Assembly (NCBI RefSeq): GCF_009712225.1
Contig: NZ_WASP01000003.1
Location: forward strand, 236,051-300,050
DNA from: Desulfovibrio sp.
GTDB lineage: Bacteria; Desulfobacterota; Desulfovibrionia; Desulfovibrionales; Desulfovibrionaceae
Length of the DNA stretch: 64,000 nt
Direction: 5' to 3'
Of this stretch, positions 8,783-17,653 are shown one piece after another. The position numbers and the translations under genes were made by a program. The notes below the pieces were generated by a model. It was not told the origin of the DNA. It searched no databases and was given only the letters and a program-made list of their open reading frames with translations. The stretch's first letter is position 1. The number at the start of each line of letters is the position of its first letter.

Positions 8783-10084
8783 ATGAATACCACGTTTGGC
8801 ACTCCTGCAGACATTCAGCGCCATCTGGATGGCCTGGGTCTTTTTCATATGGATATGGGCCTTGGCCGCATGCGCCGCGCCCTGGCGGCTCTTGACCTTA
8901 CGCGTCCGCCCTTTGTGGTGACGCAGGTGCTGGGCACCAACGGCAAGGGATCCACATCAGCCTTTCTGGCGTCGCTTGCGATTGCGCACTGTTGCCGTGT
9001 GGGGCTGTACACCTCGCCGCACTTTGTCAGCCCCACAGAGCGAATCCGCATTGGCGGGCCGGAACAACCAGTTTGCGCTCCGTGGCCAGCGGAAAGCTGG
9101 GTGGAACCGGCCAATCAGGTTATGGCTGTTGCGCCAGAGCTGACCTATTTTGAATTTCTCACCGTGCTGGCCCTGCTGGGTTTTGCCCGTGAAGGCGTGG
9201 AACTGGCCGTACTTGAGGCAGGCCTTGGCGGCAGGCACGACGCCACCACTGCCGTGGCCGCCGATCTTTTGTGCTATGCACCCATCGCCCTCGATCACAA
9301 AGACATCATAGGCCCCACCCTTGCCGATATAGCGGCAGACAAGGCCGCCGCCATACGCAGCGCAGCGCCCGTGTGCAGCGTTGCGCAGTTTCCGGAGGCA
9401 TCCAGGGCTCTGGAAAACGCCGCACGCGCGCACAAAGCCCCCATTTTCAGGGCCAGCCCCGCGCCTTCAGGCTTGCGACTTGGGCTCAACGGCCCTCACC
9501 AGCGCACCAATGCAGGCCTGGCTCTTGCAGCCTGGCAGCAGCTTGCCCTCATGCTGCATAAAAATACAGATGACGCGCCAGCACAGGAACAGGGCCTCCA
9601 GCAAGCCTTTGTGCCGGGCCGTTTGCAGCGTCTGCCCGGCACAGAATCCCTGCCCCCTCTGTTGCTCGACGGGGCCCACAACCCCCATGGCATGGCGGCA
9701 CTGATCAAGGCCCTGCGTGCCGGAGGCATCAAGCCCGCCGCAGCCATATTTTCCTGCCTTGCGGATAAAGACTGGCTGCCCGCCGCCCAGATGCTCAAGC
9801 ACTATCTGGGCGAGGCCCCCATGTTTGTTGTTACACTCGACAACCACAGGGCCGCAGCGGCAGATGATATTGCGGAGGCCTGCAACAGCCTGCCGCCCGC
9901 AACGGCACACGCCTTGCCGCATGGCCCGCAGGCTCTAGCCCAGGCGCTGGAACTGGCCCGCGCCCTGCCTGAAGCCAGCGAAACCCGGCCCGTGCTCATG
10001 AGCGGTTCGCTGTACCTGCTCTCAGAATTTTTTACATTGTATCCACAGGGGCTTATGCAGAGCACCGGAGCACAGGGCGCATAA
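8783..10084 (+). CDS. folC: Folylpolyglutamate synthase / dihydrofolate synthase
   Basis: A 433-residue Mur-ligase-family enzyme that adds glutamate to dihydropteroate or folate using ATP. The P-loop GTNGKGST is at residues 51-58. The folate-side motif TSPHFVSPTERIRI follows, then LEAGLGGRHDATTA, and LLDGAHNPHGM near residue 295 marks the C-terminal glutamate-binding domain. Length is normal for bacterial FolC. The cytosolic product keeps folates in the cell for one-carbon metabolism. The next gene, selA, starts 103 nt on and may have its own promoter. Confidence 0.95.
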   Translation: MNTTFGTPADIQRHLDGLGLFHMDMGLGRMRRALAALDLTRPPFVVTQVLGTNGKGSTSAFLASLAIAHCCRVGLYTSPHFVSPTERIRIGGPEQPVCAPWPAESWVEPANQVMAVAPELTYFEFLTVLALLGFAREGVELAVLEAGLGGRHDATTAVAADLLCYAPIALDHKDIIGPTLADIAADKAAAIRSAAPVCSVAQFPEASRALENAARAHKAPIFRASPAPSGLRLGLNGPHQRTNAGLALAAWQQLALMLHKNTDDAPAQEQGLQQAFVPGRLQRLPGTESLPPLLLDGAHNPHGMAALIKALRAGGIKPAAAIFSCLADKDWLPAAQMLKHYLGEAPMFVVTLDNHRAAAADDIAEACNSLPPATAHALPHGPQALAQALELARALPEASETRPVLMSGSLYLLSEFFTLYPQGLMQSTGAQGA

Positions 10085-10108
10085 ATTCGCGCCGTACCGC
10101 AAGCCATA

Positions 10109-10137
10109 TTGACCGCGCTGGCAACGTACATACATTA
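10109..10137 (+). promoter_or_regulatory. Candidate promoter for selA
   Basis: TTGACC at 10109-10114 is followed at 16-18 nt by a weak -10 (TACATT or CATTAA). It lies about 50 nt upstream of the selA start in the folC-selA gap. Confidence 0.35.
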
Positions 10138-10187
10138 AATGAGCACAAAAGCCCTTTTTTCATTTCTAGCAGTACATAAGGAAGCCC

Positions 10188-11624
10188 ATGCAGAATCTCT
10201 TTCGCGCCATTCCTTCTGTTGACGCAAGCCTTGCCGCCCTGCACCGCGCAGAGGCAGCGCTGGCCGACAGCCAGCAGACCCCGCACGCCCTGTTGCGCGA
10301 TCTTGTGGCCGCATTCTGGGACAACAAGCGCGAGAGCATACGTGCGGGTGCATGCAAAAATGGCGAAGAACTGCGCCTTGAGCACCAGCTGCCCGCACTG
10401 CTGGAATTTGTGCAGCGCGGCCTGCGGCCCCGTTTCCGCTCGGCCCTCAACGCCACAGGCGTTGTGGTGCACACCAACATGGGGCGCTCCGTGCTGGCAG
10501 AAGAAGCCCGTCAGGCAGTAATTCGCGCTGCCACCGGCTATTGCAACCTTGAGCTTGACCTCGCTACCGGCGGCAGGGGCAGCCGCCACGCTCTGGTGGA
10601 AGAACTCATCTGCCGCATCACCGGGGCCGAAGCTGCCCTTGTGGTCAACAACAACGCCGCAGCTGTTCTGCTGGTGCTCGACACCTTCTGCAAGGGCGGC
10701 GAGGTGGTTGTTTCGCGCGGCGAGCTGGTTGAAATCGGCGGCAGCTTTCGTATTCCCGAAGTGATGGAAAAAAGCGGAGCCACCCTGCGTGAGGTGGGGG
10801 CCACCAACCGCACCCATCTGCGCGACTACAGCGCCGCAATCAACGAAAACACCCGCGCCCTCATGCGCGTGCACACATCAAATTACCGCATCGTGGGCTT
10901 CCACTCTGCCGTAAGCCTGCCCGAGCTTTCCGCTCTTGCGCACGAACATGGCCTGCCCCTCATCGAAGATCTGGGCAGCGGCAGCCTCATGGATTTTTCT
11001 TCCTGCGGCCTGCCCAACGAACCCACCGTGCCGGAAGTGCTGGCGAAAGGCGCAGACATTGCCACATTTTCGGGAGACAAGGTACTTGGCGGCCCGCAGG
11101 CAGGCATCATCACCGGACGCAAAGGCATGATTGACCAGCTCAAGCGCAACCCGCTCACGCGGGCTTTGCGCTGCGACAAGCTGTGCCTCTCTGCTCTAGA
11201 GGCCACCCTGCGCCTCTATCTTGACCCGGAAAAAGCCCGCCAGAGTGTGCCAACCCTGCGCATGATCACCTGCCCCCCCGCCGAACTTGCCAAGGCGGCG
11301 CGCAGCCTCGCAAACAAACTGCGCAAGGGCCTCAATACGCAGGAAACCCTGTGCGAAATAGACGTGCGCGAAGATGTTTCACGGGTTGGCGGCGGGGCCT
11401 TTCCGCAGTATGACCTGCCTACAACCCTGGTGCGCATCCGGCCTGCCGGGTGCAGCCTCACGGCCCTCAAGGCGGCGCTGCTCGAAACGGTTCCCCCGCT
11501 TATCGGCAGACTTGAAGACGACGCATTCTGCCTTGACCCCCGTACGCTTGATATCAGAGAATACCCGGATGTGCTGCGGGTGCTGCGCCAGGCGCTGGAT
11601 ACCGCAAGCCGCCATACCAGATAA
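10188..11624 (+). CDS. selA: L-seryl-tRNA(Sec) selenium transferase
   Basis: A 478-residue PLP enzyme that converts seryl-tRNA(Sec) to selenocysteyl-tRNA(Sec) with selenophosphate. It has the N-terminal tRNA-binding region, the conserved block RSALNATGVVVHTNMGRS (near residues 84-101), and the PLP lysine in TFSGDKVLGGPQAG at about Lys298 (Lys295 in E. coli). Its presence means the organism makes selenoproteins, typical of sulfate reducers with Sec-containing formate dehydrogenases and hydrogenases. selB, selC and selD are not in this window, although selA and selB are often adjacent elsewhere. Confidence 0.97.
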   Translation: MQNLFRAIPSVDASLAALHRAEAALADSQQTPHALLRDLVAAFWDNKRESIRAGACKNGEELRLEHQLPALLEFVQRGLRPRFRSALNATGVVVHTNMGRSVLAEEARQAVIRAATGYCNLELDLATGGRGSRHALVEELICRITGAEAALVVNNNAAAVLLVLDTFCKGGEVVVSRGELVEIGGSFRIPEVMEKSGATLREVGATNRTHLRDYSAAINENTRALMRVHTSNYRIVGFHSAVSLPELSALAHEHGLPLIEDLGSGSLMDFSSCGLPNEPTVPEVLAKGADIATFSGDKVLGGPQAGIITGRKGMIDQLKRNPLTRALRCDKLCLSALEATLRLYLDPEKARQSVPTLRMITCPPAELAKAARSLANKLRKGLNTQETLCEIDVREDVSRVGGGAFPQYDLPTTLVRIRPAGCSLTALKAALLETVPPLIGRLEDDAFCLDPRTLDIREYPDVLRVLRQALDTASRHTR

Positions 11625-11666
11625 ATACAGCAAATCGCCACATGACGAAATTAAAGGAATAGCATC

Positions 11667-13052
11667 ATGGAAAAATCGCTCGCCTACAAACCCCAAAGCA
11701 TCTGGGAAAATGCGGATTCCAAAACCCGCAAGGAAATGGAAGCTCTTGCCCAGCGCTACATCGAATTTCTGACCCGCTGCAAAACGGAACGCGAAACAGT
11801 GGAATACGTGCGTCAGCGCCTTGCTGAAAATGGCTATTCCGAAGATTTCAGCGGCGACCGCGTTATGCGCAGCCTGCGCGGCAAGGCCATCTTTGCCGCG
11901 CGCAAGGGCGCTCTGCCTCTGAGTCAGGGGCTCTCGCTGCTGGCAGCCCACGCAGACACGCCGCGTCTCGATTTCAAGCAGCGCCCTCTGATCGAACAGC
12001 CTGGCGTGGCTCAGGCCAAAACACACTATTACGGCGGCATCCGCAAATACCAGTGGCTGGCGCGCCCCCTGGCCCTGCACGGCGTTATCGTGCGTGAAAA
12101 TGGCGAAACTGTTGCCGTTACCATTGGCGAAAAACCCGGCGAGCCCGTGTTCTGCATTGCCGACCTATTGCCGCATCTGGCGCAAAAGCAGGTTACACAG
12201 CCCGTAAGCGAAGCCTTTGAGGCCGAAAAACTCAATATCATTCTGGCTCACAGCACGCCCAAGGCGGGCAAATCGACCAAGGCAGACGCGCCCAAAGATC
12301 CCATCAAAACCCAGCTGCTCGAGCTGCTGCACAAAAAATACGGCATCTGCGAAGAAGACTTTATCACCGCAGAGCTTCAGGCTGTGCCCGCCGGGCCCGC
12401 GCGCTTTGTGGGCTTTGACAAGGCCATGATCGGCGGCTACGGACAGGACGACCGCATCTGCGTGTTTACCGCTCTTGAAGCCCTGCTTGAGGCCGAAGCC
12501 ACAGGCCGCAGCATGGCCGTAATCTTCTGGGACAAGGAAGAAATTGGCTCGGACGGCGCAACGGGTGCGGCCTCGCGCTTTATGCAGTATTGCGTCGAGG
12601 ACCTTGCCCGCTCGTGGGATAAAAACCTGCCCTCCTCGCATGTGCTGCTTGAAACCCGCGCGCTTTCTGCCGACGTTTCTGCAGCGCTCGACCCCGACTA
12701 CCAGGAGGTGCACGAAAAACAAAACGCCGCCCAGCTCGGCTACGGCCCGGTGTTTTCCAAATTTACCGGTTCTCGGGGCAAGTACGGCGCCAGCGAGGCC
12801 GATGCCGAATTTTTCGGCTCGCTGCGGGGCCTTTTCAACGGCAAGAGCATTGCATGGCAGGCCGCAGAACTCGGCAAGGTAGACCACGGCGGCGGCGGTA
12901 CGGTGGCCCTGTTCCTGGCTGCGTACGGCATGCAGGTTATCGACCTTGGCCCGGCCATCCTTTCCATGCACAGCCCCTTTGAACTGGCCAGCAGCGCCGA
13001 CCTGTTTGCCACCAAGCAGGCATTCCGTGCTTTTCTTGAAGCACAGCTATAA
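11667..13052 (+). CDS. M18 family zinc aminopeptidase
   Basis: A 461-residue metallopeptidase of the M18 (aspartyl aminopeptidase / aminopeptidase I) family, which trims N-terminal residues from peptides in the cytosol. Co-catalytic zinc ligands are visible: His in LLAAHADTPRLDF, Asp in GYGQDDRICVFTALEALL, Glu pair in WDKEEIGSDGATGA, an ASEAD segment, and the C-terminal SMHSPFE. It begins 42 nt after selA, so co-transcription is possible, and a strong hairpin follows. No signal peptide is seen. Confidence 0.93.
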   Translation: MEKSLAYKPQSIWENADSKTRKEMEALAQRYIEFLTRCKTERETVEYVRQRLAENGYSEDFSGDRVMRSLRGKAIFAARKGALPLSQGLSLLAAHADTPRLDFKQRPLIEQPGVAQAKTHYYGGIRKYQWLARPLALHGVIVRENGETVAVTIGEKPGEPVFCIADLLPHLAQKQVTQPVSEAFEAEKLNIILAHSTPKAGKSTKADAPKDPIKTQLLELLHKKYGICEEDFITAELQAVPAGPARFVGFDKAMIGGYGQDDRICVFTALEALLEAEATGRSMAVIFWDKEEIGSDGATGAASRFMQYCVEDLARSWDKNLPSSHVLLETRALSADVSAALDPDYQEVHEKQNAAQLGYGPVFSKFTGSRGKYGASEADAEFFGSLRGLFNGKSIAWQAAELGKVDHGGGGTVALFLAAYGMQVIDLGPAILSMHSPFELASSADLFATKQAFRAFLEAQL

Positions 13053-13074
13053 GCGTACAGCCATATCCATAACA

Positions 13075-13126
13075 AAAGGCCCGTACTGCTGCCTGCATCT
13101 TGTTGCAGTCAGCCGTACGGGCCCTT
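13075..13126. terminator. Bidirectional terminator
   Basis: Arms AAAGGCCCGTAC and GTACGGGCCCTT enclose a smaller GCTG...CAGC pairing. The hairpin lies between the converging aminopeptidase and AlkD-like genes. Confidence 0.85.
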
Positions 13127-13147
13127 GTGATAAAAATTGTGCCGGGC

Positions 13148-13906
13148 TTATTTGCCTGCAAGGCTGCGCCGGGCTCTTTTACAGATATGCTCCGTTGCCG
13201 TGCAAGGGCTCTTGGCGAGCCACTCATGGCACAGCCCGCATACCCACTGCGGCTGCGACTTGGCGGCGTCATTCAGCCAGTTGCCCACGCTGTCCTGCAC
13301 ATATCTTGACGGGTCAGCCTTTAAAGGTTCCAACACTGGCAGCCCAAGAGACGGATTTTCTTTAAGAATGTTCATGTGCGCGCACCACACGCCACGTGGC
13401 CGGGTGCTTTCGCTGGCAAAACGGCGCACCTTTTCCGAGGAATCCGCAACCCAACCTGCAAGAAGTGTTATGGCCTGTTGCGGCTGCCTTGCAATATGTG
13501 GCCGTACCGCCAGCCATACCCACTCACGCACGCCAAAATGAGCGTCGTCAGCCAGAAAACGTACCGACTCCAGCAGGTTCTCCAGCGGCTCGGCGGAATC
13601 CCGCAAGACATGCTCGTGCGCAAGAGCATAGCAAACCCAACCGCGAACAGTATCAGATTGATGCCCGGCAAGATCTTTTAGCCCCTGCCGCCCCACGGCA
13701 TCCAGCACAAGCTCGCCAGCCAGCGCCATGCGTTTTGAAATGCCCCAGCTTGCAGCCTGACGCATCTTTGCCTGCGCGGCCGCACCAGCCTGCGGCACTG
13801 CCGCAGCCATCAGAACAGCAAAATCAACTGCCAGCCCTTCGGCCAGATTGCTTGAGGCGTCCTGCCCGCTGTTGAGCAAGGCCAGGCGTGCTGACGGTAT
13901 GGGCAT
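13148..13906 (-). CDS. DNA alkylation repair (AlkD-like, HEAT-repeat) protein
   Basis: A 252-residue all-helical protein made of HEAT-like repeats, each with a Trp or Val/Ile pattern (for example SDTVRGWVCYALAHE, DAHFGVREWVWLAVRP and SRYVQDSVGNWLND). The central FASESTRPRGVWCAHM and the late YVQDSVGNWLNDAAK are typical of the COG4335 branch of DNA alkylation repair glycosylases related to AlkD. It would remove or recognise alkylated bases in DNA. The start has AGGAGA upstream. Catalysis is inferred from the family only. Confidence 0.8.
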   Translation of the reverse strand: MPIPSARLALLNSGQDASSNLAEGLAVDFAVLMAAAVPQAGAAAQAKMRQAASWGISKRMALAGELVLDAVGRQGLKDLAGHQSDTVRGWVCYALAHEHVLRDSAEPLENLLESVRFLADDAHFGVREWVWLAVRPHIARQPQQAITLLAGWVADSSEKVRRFASESTRPRGVWCAHMNILKENPSLGLPVLEPLKADPSRYVQDSVGNWLNDAAKSQPQWVCGLCHEWLAKSPCTATEHICKRARRSLAGK

Positions 13907-14017
13907 GGTTCTCCTGTGCGTGCATCTACAGCAAATTTTATCGGGCTGGCATGCACGGCTGACCTGTCGGGATCGGCCGGGGCGGGCTTGATGCCCGACC
14001 CAGAACCGCCAACAGTC

Positions 14018-14377
14018 CTAGGCGCTGCGGCCCATACCCTCTGCCCTTGTTACAAGCTTGCCAATGTCTGATACAATATGCTGCAGGGGGCACTTGTCTG
14101 GCGTTCTGGCGTAGATGCTGCACACCGCGCCCCTGTCTTCGTCATAGGGCAGCAAAAATTTGGGGCCAGCACCTTTCTGCACCCATTCAGGATTGATGCC
14201 TTTTTTCTTCAGCAGGCTGAGCAGCCACTTGGAAGGAATGGCCAGCCGCTTTTTGGAATCTGAAATACAGGATTGCGACACATCAAAGAACTGCGCCAGT
14301 TCCTGCTGGGTTCTGCACTGGGTGACCGTTTTAATGCGGTCCATGATCGCCATATACTCAAAAACTTTACCACTCAT
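14018..14377 (-). CDS. Short CI-repressor-like helix-turn-helix protein
   Basis: A 119-residue DNA-binding protein. Residues 8-50 form a helix-turn-helix (TQQELAQFFDVSQSCISDSKKRLAIPSKW), followed by INPEWVQKGAGPKFLLP, the signature of the bacteriophage CI repressor N-terminal family. It shares this pattern with the longer repressor at 33950-34639 but lacks the self-cleaving peptidase domain. The start at 14377 has AGAGGAGG upstream; the frame is open for another 20 codons without support. It probably regulates nearby or phage-derived genes, but targets are unknown. Confidence 0.75.
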   Translation of the reverse strand: MSGKVFEYMAIMDRIKTVTQCRTQQELAQFFDVSQSCISDSKKRLAIPSKWLLSLLKKKGINPEWVQKGAGPKFLLPYDEDRGAVCSIYARTPDKCPLQHIVSDIGKLVTRAEGMGRSA

Positions 14378-14437
14378 GGGGATAGCCTCCTCTGTACGCC
14401 GCAGCGTACAAAACCCGGATATAACTATTGTTGCCAA

Positions 14438-15008
14438 TAAAAACCGGGTGCGGCGAGCCAGGGCTCAGATGCGTGTTTATTGCGCAGCCAGATATCTGGC
14501 AAACTCATTAAATCAAACGCGAGGGTGCTTTGACGAAAGGGAGTGGACTGGACAGTGCAAACATCTCAGGATGTGCTGCAGGAAACAATGCAAAAACTGT
14601 GGGGATACAGGCATATACTTCGTGCAGCCATCACAGTTTCTGAAAAAACCGTGACAATGAGCCACGCTTCACAGCCCTGCTGGTCGCAACCGACTTGGGA
14701 GACAGCATTACATCTGTCTCAAGGAAGGGAGTAGGGGGAACCCATAAGCAGTTCCCGTACACTATAAGCACTACCCATAATCGGAAGCAAGGTTGCTTCC
14801 TATAGAACAGGCTGCTAGTGCACAATTCGAAAATACCCATAACTTATGATAAGTCAAGTATTTTAATTAGTAGGCATGTACTGTTTCGCCGAAAAGCAGT
14901 TTGCAACTGGGCAATCGCATATCTTGTAAAGTGCGCAAATATACAGAATTGAAGCTAAAATATCTGATATCCGTAACAAGAAATCTTCGGTTGTGCGAAA
15001 AAATCATA
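14438..15008. other. Intergenic region with hairpins and a repeated octamer
   Basis: About 570 nt without a convincing gene; the small plus-strand frame at 14543-14734 has no recognisable protein. It contains hairpins GAGACAG...CTGTCTC (14699-14720) and GGAAGCAA-GG-TTGCTTCC (14783-14800). The octamer ACCCATAA occurs three times (14740, 14773, 14835). It may hold an operator region or a small RNA. Confidence 0.45.
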
Positions 15009-15045
15009 CAAAAAAGCCGAAGCAGCTGTTCACCGCTTCGGCCTT
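15009..15045 (-). terminator. Terminator of the mltA-like gene
   Basis: On the minus strand AAGGCCGAAGC pairs with GCTTCGGCTT around a short loop and runs into TTTTTTGTA, 22 nt after the stop codon. Confidence 0.85.
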
Positions 15046-15066
15046 GTAAGCCTTCGCTGCCCTACC

Positions 15067-16167
15067 CTAGCGCAACATCAGCACCCAGGCAGGCCCCTTG
15101 GCGTCCAGATGGCTGGCCACGTAGTTGGAGCGGTCATTGCCGCCGCAAAAAATATCGATACGGTTGCGCTTGATGGCCCCGCCCACGTCCTGGGCAAAGC
15201 CAATGCCGCGCAGGGGTATCCTGCCCTTGGTTTCATCCGGGATATTGACGCCGTAAGCAACAATGGAACCCAGGGGTATAAAGCCCCTGTCTGTGGCAAG
15301 CGTCAGCCAGTCATCAACCTGAAAACCCATTGCGCCCATGGGGCCACGCGTGCCGTACTTGAAGAAGACATAGCTGGGGTTGTCGTTAAGAATCTCACGC
15401 ACGCGGCCAGGGTTGTTCTTGAACCATTCGCGCTGTTCAAAAATATCGCCACGCTGCAGCAGATGCTTTTCGCGCATGATGCGGCCAGAGCTTTTGTACT
15501 TGTGGCCGTTCTGCCCTGCGTAGTTAACATAGGCCTGCGTGCCGTCGTCAAAAATCAGACGGCCAGAGCCCTGAATTTCAAGAAAAAACACATCCACAGG
15601 ATCAGCTGCCCAGGCCAGTTCCAGACCCTTGCCCGCCAGCACCTGCTTTTCTTCAATGGTGCGGCGGTCATAGTACTGGCCGCGCTTGGCAATAACCGAG
15701 TTCAGATCGGGGGGCAGGCCGTATATGGCCTGGGTGTACCCCGGCTTGCGGGTACGGCTGGCCCGCACGGCGGGTTCGTAGTAGCCGGAATAGTTGATGC
15801 CGCCCGTCACCTCGACCCATCGGAAATTCTCAAGCAGCAGATTTGGTTCGCTGTCGAGCCGGGGCAAAAGTTCCTGAAGCCGCTCAAGCGTGCGCGCCAT
15901 GTCGCCCCAGGTCATGGTAAGGCCCTGGCGCTGCACGGCAATACCATCTCTGGGCTTGCTGTTGACGTAGCGTAGCGACTTGCGCACACTGGGACCCATG
16001 TCCTTCCAGCTGTTCAGTTCCTGACCGGAAGGAACAAGGTTGTTCACAAAAAATTCCGGGCTTTCAAAGCCCACCGGCGGCAGGGTTCTTTCCACCACTG
16101 GCGGCGGAGCCTGCTTGCCGCAGGCAAACAACGCCATACAGAGCGCCAGCAGCAAGAGCTTACGCAA
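15067..16167 (-). CDS. mltA: MltA-type membrane-bound lytic murein transglycosylase (lipoprotein)
   Basis: A 366-residue enzyme that cleaves peptidoglycan strands with formation of 1,6-anhydro-muramic ends. It has the MltA beta-barrel domain (WVEVTGGINYSGYYEPAVRAS, then DVFFLEIQGSGRLIF) and a C-terminal 3D domain with AQDVGGAIKRNRIDIFCG, whose Asp should be catalytic. I place the start at TTG 16167: AGGCGG lies 4 nt upstream, and translation from there gives a clean lipoprotein signal (MRKLLLLALCMALFAC) with the lipid-bearing Cys at 16. A longer frame to 16278 would put a polar stretch before the signal. It is divergent from the thioesterase gene. Confidence 0.9.
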   Translation of the reverse strand: MRKLLLLALCMALFACGKQAPPPVVERTLPPVGFESPEFFVNNLVPSGQELNSWKDMGPSVRKSLRYVNSKPRDGIAVQRQGLTMTWGDMARTLERLQELLPRLDSEPNLLLENFRWVEVTGGINYSGYYEPAVRASRTRKPGYTQAIYGLPPDLNSVIAKRGQYYDRRTIEEKQVLAGKGLELAWAADPVDVFFLEIQGSGRLIFDDGTQAYVNYAGQNGHKYKSSGRIMREKHLLQRGDIFEQREWFKNNPGRVREILNDNPSYVFFKYGTRGPMGAMGFQVDDWLTLATDRGFIPLGSIVAYGVNIPDETKGRIPLRGIGFAQDVGGAIKRNRIDIFCGGNDRSNYVASHLDAKGPAWVLMLR

Positions 16168-16236
16168 TATGCCGCCTGTGTACGCTACAAAGTTGTTGCG
16201 ACAATGCCCGGAAAACGCATAACAAGGAGCCGTTTC

Positions 16237-16656
16237 GTGCATGACCAATTCCCTACCCCTGATATTTGGATGCCGCACCGTGTGTCGTATGGAGAAACCG
16301 ACACCATGGGCGTGCTGTATTATGCAGAATATTTACACCTGTTCGAACGGGCGCGTAGCGAATATATTCGCCGTTGCGGCATGAGCTACGCCGAAGTGGA
16401 GAAAAAGGGCCTTATCCTGCCCGTGCGTGAGGCTCAATGCCGCTACCGCTCTTCTGCCCGCTACGACGACCTTGTGCTTGTGCGCGCCGGCATTGCGGAA
16501 TGGGGGCGTGCATCCATGCGCTTTGTATATGAGATATGGAACGAGGACAAGACAACACTTCTCGCCACGGGCATGACCCAGCACGCCCTTATCAACCATG
16601 AAGGCCGCCCCGTTCCGGTGCCAGACTGGTTTCGCAATCTTACCTTTACAGCCTAG
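16237..16656 (+). CDS. YbgC/4HBT-type acyl-CoA thioesterase
   Basis: A 139-residue hot-dog-fold thioesterase. The N-terminal RVSYGETDTMGVLYYAEYLHLFERARSEYI block contains the catalytic Asp of the 4-hydroxybenzoyl-CoA thioesterase/YbgC family. GTG at 16237 is chosen because AAGGAG ends 7 nt before it; the frame extends 11 codons further without such a site. YbgC normally accompanies the Tol-Pal system and hydrolyses short acyl-CoA; tol genes are not visible here. It is divergent from mltA, with only 69 nt between the two starts. Confidence 0.88.
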   Translation: MHDQFPTPDIWMPHRVSYGETDTMGVLYYAEYLHLFERARSEYIRRCGMSYAEVEKKGLILPVREAQCRYRSSARYDDLVLVRAGIAEWGRASMRFVYEIWNEDKTTLLATGMTQHALINHEGRPVPVPDWFRNLTFTA

Positions 16657-16663
16657 CTCTCAC

Positions 16664-16695
16664 GCCGCCGCAACACCCTGCGGCGGCACTTTTTT
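16664..16695 (+). terminator. Terminator of the thioesterase gene
   Basis: The stem GCCGCCGCA / TGCGGCGGC with loop ACACCC is followed by ACTTTTTTAA, 7 nt after the stop codon. Confidence 0.9.
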
Positions 16696-16722
16696 AACCT
16701 TACGCAGACAGGTGCAAATAGA

Positions 16723-17430
16723 TCAGCGGGCCTTGCCCCGCGAGGGGGCTGCCTTGGGCCCGGGTGTGCGGCGGGCAAAGCGCACGTCGCCCGTGCGCTC
16801 CTGTTCGCTGGGTTTCACAGGCTGCCGTTTGACCCTGGCAGTCCTTGCGCTGGTAAACCGCCGGGCCAGATGGGGCAGCTCTGGCGGCACATCGGCCGCG
16901 GGGTCGCCCAGTGGGCAAAATGGAGCCCCGCCGCCTACGGCCTCGCCCATACTGAGTGCAAGCCGGGCGCTCACGGCGCGCATAAGCGGCACAAGGTCGG
17001 TATATTCTTCGTTCATATCCAGCCCGCTCAAGTGCCAGCTGCCCCGCCCGTGCGCCACCTTGCGTACTCCCCGGAGCTCGCGCTCACGCATGCTCAGGCT
17101 GATGCGCAGTTCGCCCTCTGGCAGGTGTAGCACCAGGGCCTCGCCCTGCGCCTCGCCAAGCCCCCTGCCCACAGACTCAAGCCACATACCGGCAGGATTA
17201 CCCGCCAGGCGCAGCAAATCCTCCAGCCCTGCACGCGCGATGCGCAGATGCTCGCTGGAGGCCATATTTTTTTGATCTTCTTTAATTTTTTCTTCCATCT
17301 GGCGAATGCGCTCAAGGCATTCGGCGCGCTCGTCCTCCAGCGTGGTCAAACCACGCTTCATGAAGCGCACGCACATTACCACAATCGCCACAAAAACCGC
17401 GCCAGCGGCGGCCCATTCCCATAACGCCAT
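16723..17430 (-). CDS. Unknown membrane-anchored coiled-coil protein
   Basis: A 235-residue protein I do not recognise. It has one N-terminal TM helix (residues 4-22), an Arg-Lys stop-transfer, then a charged coiled coil (about 28-65), a compact domain of about 100 residues (LVLHLPEGELRISLSMRERELRGVRKV), and a long basic Pro/Arg/Lys tail from about 185. The layout suggests an inner-membrane protein with a cytoplasmic domain. Its ATG has GGAGG 8 nt upstream, and the tail runs up to the thioesterase terminator. Confidence 0.72.
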   Translation of the reverse strand: MALWEWAAAGAVFVAIVVMCVRFMKRGLTTLEDERAECLERIRQMEEKIKEDQKNMASSEHLRIARAGLEDLLRLAGNPAGMWLESVGRGLGEAQGEALVLHLPEGELRISLSMRERELRGVRKVAHGRGSWHLSGLDMNEEYTDLVPLMRAVSARLALSMGEAVGGGAPFCPLGDPAADVPPELPHLARRFTSARTARVKRQPVKPSEQERTGDVRFARRTPGPKAAPSRGKAR

Positions 17431-17653
17431 GGCCGTTTCCTCCGCCTGCTCCAGTGTATATCCAAATAACTGTCACAGCGGCGGGCCTTGCTGTCAAGCG
17501 CAAAGCCTTACGTCAAAAGTCGCCGCCCCTTTCCTTTTTTGCCGCAAGCCTGTAACGTGGAAGCCAATAGCAGATGGAAGACTTGTTCCTTTCCCTAGTT
17601 TCGTTCAACAGGCCGCCATGGGCGCGCCATATCGCTTACGAAGGGAGATAACC

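Noticed and set aside
14543..14734. Small plus-strand frame of 63 codons
   Set aside because: No domain, and it overlaps a hairpin; too short to support.
14018..15008. Prophage remnant around the small CI-like gene
   Set aside because: Only a single regulator-like gene is present; no structural, integrase or lysis genes accompany it.
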